Below, in pieces: positions 24,017-29,987 of a stretch of DNA of 29,987 nt. A program made the translations under genes and the position numbers. Below the pieces are notes generated by a model that was not told the DNA's origin, did not search any database, and saw only the letters and a program-made list of their open reading frames with translations. Origin of the DNA: an uncultured Bacteroidaceae bacterium (lineage in GTDB: Bacteria; Bacteroidota; Bacteroidia; Bacteroidales; Bacteroidaceae); assembly GCA_934293005.1 (NCBI GenBank), contig CAKQYA010000028.1:1-29987 (forward strand), read 5' to 3'. Positions within the stretch are counted from its first letter, which is position 1. The number at the start of each line of letters is the position of its first letter.

Positions 24017-25543
24017 TTAATAGAAATCAATCTCAGGGTTGAAGTAGTAATACCACCAGTAAGTGTCGCCGTACGAAGCTCGCAGCTTTTCTTTGGCAGT
24101 GATGTCATCCGCTCCTTGTTCTTTTAGTGTGTTGTAGTCGCGCACAAACATGTTGTATTTGTCTGCCACGATAGGGTCAAACTCGAATCCAGTGAGAGTG
24201 ATGGGCGACTCAGGCAGGTTGCCGAGAAGTATGGCGCCTTGCTGATACAGCAAAGGTATGTCGTCGTTGGGATGTCGCTCCACATAATCATGAAAGTGCA
24301 CGCAGAACGCATAGAAATCGTTGCACCACAACGACATGCACAAGGCAATGTCCTCTGTTGCCGCATTTGTCTGTTCCGGACGAGAAAACACATCTAAGAG
24401 GTACCTTTCGCACAGTCCGTCATCGCTGTCAATGCTTTCCGGCACCACTCCCATCAATGGTTCCAGGCAGGCGAATTCCTTGCTCTGCACCAGGGCGGTG
24501 CTGTTCATCAGCATCTCTTTATGTTCCAAGGCCCAGTCGTGGTGGAATATGCTCGTCCCCAGTATGGCCAAGTATTTAGCTGCCACATCTCTCTCTCCAT
24601 TCATTATTGCGCATCTTGCCATCATCTTCACGCTGCTGAAGCTCAGGCCATATTGCACAGCATTTTCCATAGCCCATCGGTAGGAGAAATTGAATTGCCC
24701 ATACATATAATATATAAGAGGAGCGCCAAGCCTTGATGTGCGCACCTTTGGCGAGCTTTGTGTGTTTGGGCGAATGCCGATGTTAGTGTTCTTAAACATC
24801 TCTGTGAGACGTCCAGTGTGCATCAGGGCGATGTTCTTGTACATAACCATAAGATTAGTGGGCTGCTCGCCATAAGACTCACTTTCCTTCACCGCATCTT
24901 CAAACCTTAATTCGTCCAAAGCTCGATACATGCTCATCTCATGGCGAAAATTAGAGTCGAACAATGTGGTTCTGATAGAACATGTGTGGTTGTTCAGATT
25001 CCATTGGCCAACAAATGTGCTTGCTGTAATGCCAATAAGCGCCAAGCAGGCAGCCAAGGCTGTGCTCCTTGCATTTTTCATCTTTGCCCAAATCAAAGAA
25101 GCTCGCAGCACACAGGCTATAATGACAGCCGCTAACACGAGCAGGGTAGGGCAGAAAGCGAAACCTGGCGTTTTTGCGTAATAAATCCAATATCCATAGT
25201 CAATGATGTTGAACATGAGAGCTGCAGGCAGGGCAAGTGCAAAGCTTCTCTTCCATCCATGCAGAGCGAACAGCCAGCATGTGAGCGCATACATTACAGT
25301 CCACAGTGCGATGATTATGGATGAACCGAGCCAAGGGTGGTAGAAAAACTGAGTCAAGTAACATGCAATCCACGTCACCCAGCCTCCATGGTGGTTCACT
25401 ATGTCTTGCATGAAAGTGACGCCCTGTATGAATATGCTGTTGTCCTGTAGGGTGTAGAGGTAGTCTGAGTTGCATGCAGGCAGCATCACATATGCTATGA
25501 TGATGAATGTCGCTAATGGTATATGTCTTTGTAATTGTTTCAT
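24017..25543 (-). CDS. DUF6057-like membrane protein, short paralog
   Basis: A 508-residue membrane protein related to the product of 27180-29138. The N-terminal part has several hydrophobic helices and the shared motifs GGWVTWIACYLTQFFYHPWLG and DYGYWIYYAKTPGF. The rest is a soluble helical region resembling TPR repeats (MVMYKNIALMHTGRLTEM; MMARCAIMNGERDVAAKYLAIL). The C-terminus ends in the aromatic motif YGDTYWWYYYFNP, also shared. Compared with the longer paralog it lacks about 45 N-terminal residues and a block of central helices. Its ATG directly abuts the stop codon of the heme-propeller gene (TAAATG), implying coupled translation. I match it to DUF6057 from memory; no function is known to me. 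Confidence 0.7.
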   Translation of the reverse strand: MKQLQRHIPLATFIIIAYVMLPACNSDYLYTLQDNSIFIQGVTFMQDIVNHHGGWVTWIACYLTQFFYHPWLGSSIIIALWTVMYALTCWLFALHGWKRSFALALPAALMFNIIDYGYWIYYAKTPGFAFCPTLLVLAAVIIACVLRASLIWAKMKNARSTALAACLALIGITASTFVGQWNLNNHTCSIRTTLFDSNFRHEMSMYRALDELRFEDAVKESESYGEQPTNLMVMYKNIALMHTGRLTEMFKNTNIGIRPNTQSSPKVRTSRLGAPLIYYMYGQFNFSYRWAMENAVQYGLSFSSVKMMARCAIMNGERDVAAKYLAILGTSIFHHDWALEHKEMLMNSTALVQSKEFACLEPLMGVVPESIDSDDGLCERYLLDVFSRPEQTNAATEDIALCMSLWCNDFYAFCVHFHDYVERHPNDDIPLLYQQGAILLGNLPESPITLTGFEFDPIVADKYNMFVRDYNTLKEQGADDITAKEKLRASYGDTYWWYYYFNPEIDFY

Positions 25544-27061
25544 TTATTTAGCGTATTTAGCCTTCACAGCATCTTCTTTAGCTTTTTTCGCGAATTCGGC
25601 AGGAGACACTTTCACAGCTTCCACCATGAATTCGGGTCTGTTGAAAGATCGCAAGAAGAACGTGTAGAAGTTGGGATCCTTCTGCGGCACGATGAATGGT
25701 TTGTGCGCTTTGCCGTTCTTGTCGAAATATGCTATGTAAGGTCGTGTGTAGTTGCCATCGTCACGGCGTGTGTCAACCATAATCCATCGTCCATTGCTTG
25801 ACCATGTAGGATAGCTTTCAGAGCGGTCGCTGTTGATCTCGTCCATCTTTCTCACCTTCATGGTTTTCAAGTCGAGCATATATATGTCTGCATCGTTGTG
25901 CCATACATGGAAGCAGCCATAGGCAGCTTGGGAGAACAGCATATACCGTCCGTCAGGACTGACGCGAGGCAGTGTGGCACTGGCATTTATCGTTGAGTCT
26001 GCTGCGTTGTAAATCATTCGTGTGTTGCTGAACTGTTTGGTCTCAGGATTGAAATCGACGGCATAAAGGCTATACTTCACCTCTTTGTATCGCTTGATCA
26101 TCTCTGTTTCTTTTGCGATGCTGTCGTTATGGTATTCAAACTTTGCAGAACAGTAATACAGCGTTTTTCCGTCCGGACTCCATGTGGGGAACACCTCCAG
26201 TTCGTCCTCCAGCTCAGTTATGCTGCTCACCTCATTTTTGTCCACATCATATAGGATGAGGTCGCTTTCAGTGTCTTGCACCTCAATCTTGTTGATGTCT
26301 TTTGTGTGGAACGATTGGCCTGTCTTGTTTGTAGAGAAGGCTATGAGATTTTTTGTGGGGTGCCATGCAGGATAAACGCCGGCGCTTATTGTTTCGTCAG
26401 TCTTGAGGTCCACCTTCTTCAGTGTGCCGCCATCCACGATCATTGTGCCTCCAAGGGCTTGTCGCATGTGGAAAAGCATGTGGTCTGTCTTATAGTTCTT
26501 GTAGGAGTGGCAGTTGATGCACTGTCCATTGGCCTCTGTGCTCACAGACATGTTGCTGTATATCTCATTTTCCTCAAAGCAGGTGATGTCGCGCTGGTTG
26601 ATGCTCAGTTGTTCGTAAGCCACATACGATGGCTGTATCACGCGGTATGAGATGTATCTGTCGATGCTGTCGTTGGATATGTATATGTTGAATGGCTTAA
26701 AGGCCTTCCATTGGTTGTTGACCTTTGCAAACACTTCCACTTTGATGCTTTTGCCCTTAGCGTGTTTAAGCATGCTTTTCCATTCGTTTTCCTCTATCAT
26801 CACTTTTTTCCCATTTCCAAAAGTGGTGACCCCTTTGGGGTATGTGTATTTAGCCACTACGTCGGTGGCTCCCTCCATCACAGTGAAGTTGAGAGGGCAT
26901 ATGTTGCATGGCACGGTCACTTCTGTGTAGTCTGGCTGTATTTGTGGAAGACGGTCCTCCTTTACAGCGTTTGCAGGAACTACCGGGTGGTCGCATGATG
27001 TGAATATAAGCGCTGACAGCGCAAAGATTGATATTATGTTTCTTAGTTTCATAGTTGACAT
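25544..27061 (-). CDS. Lipoprotein with CxxCH heme motif and PD40 beta-propeller
   Basis: A 505-residue predicted lipoprotein: a hydrophobic signal leads to Cys23 in FTSC-DHP. A first cysteine pair, CNIC, is at residues 52-55. The c-type heme attachment motif CINCH lies at 181-185 (Cys181, Cys184, His185), followed by Met-rich HMLFHMRQ, which could supply a distal ligand. The remainder has repeated TolB/PD40-like blades (AWHPTKNLIAFST, TWSPDGKTLYYCS, RVSPDGRYMLFSQ, TWSSNGRWIMVDT), indicating a beta-propeller. The protein should sit in the periplasm or outer membrane, where heme c can be attached. It is flanked by two DUF6057-like genes, coupled to the downstream one and 118 bases from the upstream one. 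Redox or sensing roles are guesses. Confidence 0.75.
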   Translation of the reverse strand: MSTMKLRNIISIFALSALIFTSCDHPVVPANAVKEDRLPQIQPDYTEVTVPCNICPLNFTVMEGATDVVAKYTYPKGVTTFGNGKKVMIEENEWKSMLKHAKGKSIKVEVFAKVNNQWKAFKPFNIYISNDSIDRYISYRVIQPSYVAYEQLSINQRDITCFEENEIYSNMSVSTEANGQCINCHSYKNYKTDHMLFHMRQALGGTMIVDGGTLKKVDLKTDETISAGVYPAWHPTKNLIAFSTNKTGQSFHTKDINKIEVQDTESDLILYDVDKNEVSSITELEDELEVFPTWSPDGKTLYYCSAKFEYHNDSIAKETEMIKRYKEVKYSLYAVDFNPETKQFSNTRMIYNAADSTINASATLPRVSPDGRYMLFSQAAYGCFHVWHNDADIYMLDLKTMKVRKMDEINSDRSESYPTWSSNGRWIMVDTRRDDGNYTRPYIAYFDKNGKAHKPFIVPQKDPNFYTFFLRSFNRPEFMVEAVKVSPAEFAKKAKEDAVKAKYAK

Positions 27062-27179
27062 TATTTTAAATAACTTTAATGGACTGTCAAAATCATGCCT
27101 GCGTGCCTATGGAAGCGACGCTTTTCTCAAGCGGGTGGCTTGCTGAGGAGGTGCTGGCATGTTTGCCCCTTTACGATGT

Positions 27180-29138
27180 TTAGTAAGAGTGAACGTTCCG
27201 GCTGAAGAAGTAGAACCAGAAGAATGTATTGCCATACGTGCTCTTCATGGCTTCGCCGACCTGCTTGTTGTCCATTCCTGCTGTGACGAGCGACTGCGAC
27301 ATTTGCTGGAATCCTGCATAATCATCTTTCACTTTCTTGTCGAATGGCATGTTGCTGATGTTCACATTCTGAGGCTCAAGATTTCCATACAGCAATGCAG
27401 CCTCCTGGTAGTGTGTCGGCATTCTTTCCCCATTGTGCAGTCTTGCGTAGATAAAGAAGCGCGGCCAGAAGAGTTGTATGTCTTTCTGCACCATGGCATA
27501 GTTGAGGGTCATTTCTGCCAGCAGTTTGTCGTCGTTGTTTATTGTTTGGCTGAAATAGTTGAGCAGATACATTTCGCAGAGTCCATTATCGCCATCGAGT
27601 GTTGAGCCCATATTGCTCCACAACTCTTTTACTGTGTCAAATTCATGGAAATTTTTGAGCAGCTCTGGATTGTCGGTCACAGGCAGCAATGATTCTGCCC
27701 AATCCTTATAGTATATGCTTGTGGACAATATGTTCAGGTATTTTTTCGCTAAGTCCATCTCACCGTTCACAAGAGCGCATCTGGCCATGTTTTTCAGTCG
27801 ATAGAAACAATAGCCATACTCAACGCTGTTCTCGATGCTCCATCTAAGAGAGAAATTGGTCTTTCCATGATAGTAGTATATTAGGTCTCCACCTGCTTGC
27901 ACCATGTGCACGCGAAGAGTGTCAAAGTCATTTTTAGGCTGTTCGCCCATGTTGTTGTATTTGTACATCTTTTCGCCCATCTCTCCTTTGTTGAGCAAGG
28001 CAATGTTTTTGAACATCACCATTTCTCTTGAAGCATCTCCAGGCAAGTCGCTCATTTCGTCGAGCACCTTGTCCCAGTCGCATTCATCGGCAGCGCGGTA
28101 CATTCTCATCTCTGCGTGGTAGTTGTAGTTCTGGAAGTCTGCGTTGGCTGCCCACACGGCAGACAGTCCCAATACAATCACAGCCGCACTCCATGCAACA
28201 CATGTTCTGAGTTTTGTAGCCATGTCGTATTTAGACAAGAAAGGGAATGCCAATGGCGCAAAGGCCATGGCAAGCAATGGTATCTGAGGGTGCAGGCTTG
28301 TCATTGCGTCATATTGGAAGAATGTTAGTCCTGATGTCCATATTTGGTCATCTCTCAGATCGGGGTAGAACGAGCGCATGAGCAACGGTGTCGCTATGGC
28401 TGCTGCCACAGGCATGGCTGTCAGCGTGATGCGTTCAGCCATCTTTCCGCTCTTATTTTTCTTTGTGGCCTTGATGAGTGCTGCATACACAAGAGCCAGC
28501 AGGGTGTACCATCCCAAGAAAGGGTAGGTGAAAGCTGTGATGACGGTAAGCAACAGGCTGTCCACCACTTTGTTTGTGAAACTGTATATGAGCACAATCG
28601 CCATGGCGCAGAAGTAGCCTACTGTGGCGTAATACCAGAATCCTGTATGCTTGATGTAATAAATCCAGTAGCCATTGTCTATCATGCTGACCAAGATGCA
28701 TACGGCAGGAATGGCCAGTATAGGCATCCATGCGGCATTAACCTTGAATGCCAATTTGCTTATCCACACAGACGCGATCCATAATGCTATCATCATGCTT
28801 CCACCTAAACATGGGTGATAGAAGAATTGTGTCATGAACGATGCTGCCCATGCTATGAATCCCCCTGGGCGTCGCATGCATTCGTCGAAGAATGTCTTGT
28901 CGGTTGTGAAAAAACTCTGTCCCTGCGCCATGAAAAGCGTGTCGCTGTTGCGTACAATCAGGAAATACGCCCCCATCAGAGCAATGGCAACTGAGGTTGT
29001 GATGGCTATGATGTAAGGCGTTTTCTTGTCTGGTGTCGCACATGATGTTGCTGTGTCGGATTTAGGTCTTGCTGCCGTTGGGGTGACAAAGTCGGGCTTT
29101 GTGCTCTTGGCAGATTTGTGGATTGTTTTATTCTTCAT
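27180..29138 (-). CDS. DUF6057-like membrane protein, long paralog
   Basis: A 652-residue membrane protein, first gene of the three-gene cassette. A charged N-terminal region of about 45 residues (probably cytoplasmic) precedes about ten hydrophobic helices, including GGFIAWAASFMTQFFYHPCLG and DNGYWIYYIKHTGF. A soluble C-terminal region with TPR-like helices follows (MVMFKNIALLNKGEMGEKM; NMARCALVNGEMDLAKKYLNIL) and the protein ends with YGNTFFWFYFF. These blocks are shared in the same order with the product of 24017-25543, so the two are paralogs. A -7 box 25 bases upstream suggests transcription from 29158. DUF6057 is my best family match; function is unknown. Confidence 0.7.
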   Translation of the reverse strand: MKNKTIHKSAKSTKPDFVTPTAARPKSDTATSCATPDKKTPYIIAITTSVAIALMGAYFLIVRNSDTLFMAQGQSFFTTDKTFFDECMRRPGGFIAWAASFMTQFFYHPCLGGSMMIALWIASVWISKLAFKVNAAWMPILAIPAVCILVSMIDNGYWIYYIKHTGFWYYATVGYFCAMAIVLIYSFTNKVVDSLLLTVITAFTYPFLGWYTLLALVYAALIKATKKNKSGKMAERITLTAMPVAAAIATPLLMRSFYPDLRDDQIWTSGLTFFQYDAMTSLHPQIPLLAMAFAPLAFPFLSKYDMATKLRTCVAWSAAVIVLGLSAVWAANADFQNYNYHAEMRMYRAADECDWDKVLDEMSDLPGDASREMVMFKNIALLNKGEMGEKMYKYNNMGEQPKNDFDTLRVHMVQAGGDLIYYYHGKTNFSLRWSIENSVEYGYCFYRLKNMARCALVNGEMDLAKKYLNILSTSIYYKDWAESLLPVTDNPELLKNFHEFDTVKELWSNMGSTLDGDNGLCEMYLLNYFSQTINNDDKLLAEMTLNYAMVQKDIQLFWPRFFIYARLHNGERMPTHYQEAALLYGNLEPQNVNISNMPFDKKVKDDYAGFQQMSQSLVTAGMDNKQVGEAMKSTYGNTFFWFYFFSRNVHSY

Positions 29139-29162
29139 TGTGTCTCAGTTTTTATTTGGCTG

Positions 29163-29170
29163 CAAAGATA
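29163..29170 (-). promoter_or_regulatory. -7 box for the DUF6057/heme-propeller cassette
   Basis: TATCTTTG on the minus strand, predicting a transcript start near 29158 and a 20-base leader. The -33 element at the normal spacing is poor. Confidence 0.5.
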
Positions 29171-29234
29171 CAAATTATGTGGCGATTGCTGTAAGTGACA
29201 TGTGTTTTTTTTGACATGATGGTCACAAATGTCC

Positions 29235-29693
29235 TCAGATGTCCTTCATTGCCATCTTAAGCAGTGCAGAGCATCCGTTCATGCAGTCACGCCAAGTAGC
29301 ATCGAAATTGTTGGTGTACCAAGGGTCTGCCACATCCCTGCGCTCTTGGGTGTAGTTGAGCAGCAGGTTGATTTTGTGCTGGGGGTCGCCACCAAACATC
29401 TTGTGCATGTTGCGTATGTTGTGGCTGTCCATAGCCACGATGATGTCATAATAGTGGTAATCTTGAATGGTTACTTGTCTGGCGCGGTGTCCATTGCATG
29501 CGATGCCATGCTCTGCCAGTTTTTGTTTTGCTGGCGGATATACAGGGTTGCCCAGTTCTTCTGTGCTTGTTGCAGCGGATGCAATTTCAAATACGTCCTG
29601 CATTCCCGCGTCTTTCACCAATTTCTTCATGATGTATTCTGCCATAGGGCTTCTGCATATATTGCCATGGCATACAAAGAGTATACGCTTCAT
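29235..29693 (-). CDS. Low-molecular-weight protein tyrosine phosphatase
   Basis: A 152-residue cytoplasmic phosphatase. The N-terminal MKRILFVCHGNICRSPMAEY holds the catalytic CX5R loop, Cys8 to Arg14. The C-terminal DPWY supplies the conserved general-acid Asp, near residue 119. The start at 29693 is chosen because it begins the core motif and because the promoter at 29718-29749 predicts transcription from about 29713, which excludes the ATG at 29720. Bacterial members include Wzb/Etp, which act on tyrosine kinases of polysaccharide export, but no such kinase is nearby. It is 96 bases upstream of the DUF6057 cassette, which has its own -7 box. Confidence 0.94.
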   Translation of the reverse strand: MKRILFVCHGNICRSPMAEYIMKKLVKDAGMQDVFEIASAATSTEELGNPVYPPAKQKLAEHGIACNGHRARQVTIQDYHYYDIIVAMDSHNIRNMHKMFGGDPQHKINLLLNYTQERRDVADPWYTNNFDATWRDCMNGCSALLKMAMKDI

Positions 29694-29987
29694 TTTATCT
29701 TTAGGTGCTTTTTTATGCAAAGGTAAAGATTTTACACGTATTGTACAAATATCATGCGGCTAAAGTTTCGCATGTGGTTTAAGTATGGGCGGAAGGCCCA
29801 AAAGCTCCTGACCCAGGCATCGCCATGGGTGTGATGGCAATCAGCAAGACGCCCTTTTATGGCATATGGAGCTTGCTTGCGAAAGTTCAAATGTGAGCCC
29901 ACTTTAAAAAAGGGCATATTTTGAATCCAGTCTGACCAGTGTGGTCATTCTGAGTGAAACATAGCAATCGGCTCCGCTGGTGAATAT
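29694..29987. other. Right-edge stretch without a supported gene
   Basis: Apart from the phosphatase promoter, nothing convincing is visible. A 61-codon open frame on the minus strand has no family features and reads through low-information sequence. A neighbouring gene may begin beyond the window. Confidence 0.4.
29718..29749 (-). promoter_or_regulatory. Promoter of the tyrosine phosphatase gene
   Basis: On the minus strand TTTG (29746-29749), a 20-base spacer and TACCTTTG (29718-29725) fit the Bacteroidetes consensus. The predicted start near 29713 gives a leader of about 20 bases. Confidence 0.8.

Noticed and set aside
29732..29917. Small minus-strand open frame at the right edge
   Set aside because: No recognisable domain, and it overlaps the tyrosine phosphatase promoter; the codons look like random sequence.

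Overview
The window looks like chromosome of a Bacteroidales bacterium, most likely Prevotella/Segatella or a close relative. Three things support this. Promoters fit the Bacteroidetes pattern TTTG-N19/20-TAnnTTTG, with little Shine-Dalgarno signal. Families such as DUF2264, DUF6057-like and CxxCH/PD40 propeller lipoproteins are typical of the group. Housekeeping proteins (SmpB, type B L31, class II aldolase, a short MetH) also look Bacteroidal. This assignment is by inspection only.

Layout. (1) 145-8518, minus strand: an apparent operon, read right to left, of a DUF2264 (GH154-like) exported protein, an exported GH28-GH105 fusion, a NodZ-like fucosyltransferase candidate, a Wzx-type flippase and a GT2 glycosyltransferase. 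Secreted uronic-acid glycan hydrolases thus share a unit with lipid-linked glycan assembly genes. (2) 8693-12746, plus strand: a DMP19-like acidic protein coupled to smpB, then metH without its C-terminal reactivation domain. (3) 12747-13161: non-coding, holding a 22-bp tandem palindrome array inside a pair of 26-bp inverted repeats. (4) 13162-14500: mazG (minus), diverging from a tRNA-Ser(GCT)/tRNA-Glu(CTC)/tRNA-Glu(CTC) unit with a strong promoter and terminator. (5) 14623-17411, minus: a PAP2 phosphatase with a large C-terminal domain, then class II fructose-bisphosphate aldolase. (6) 17640-18061, plus: rpmE (type B L31) with its own promoter and terminator. (7) 18253-21368, minus: MATE transporter, truA and EamA transporter as a tight operon. 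(8) 21615-23768, minus: an exported S9/DPP4-type peptidase. (9) 24017-29138, minus: two paralogous DUF6057-like membrane proteins around an exported lipoprotein with a CxxCH heme motif and a PD40 beta-propeller. (10) 29235-29693, minus: a low-molecular-weight protein tyrosine phosphatase with a clear promoter.

The least explained parts are the DUF6057/heme-propeller/DUF6057 cassette, the 22-bp palindrome array inside inverted repeats, and the mixed hydrolase and glycan-assembly operon. I saw no CRISPR array, rRNA, transposase, phage gene or SusC/SusD pair.
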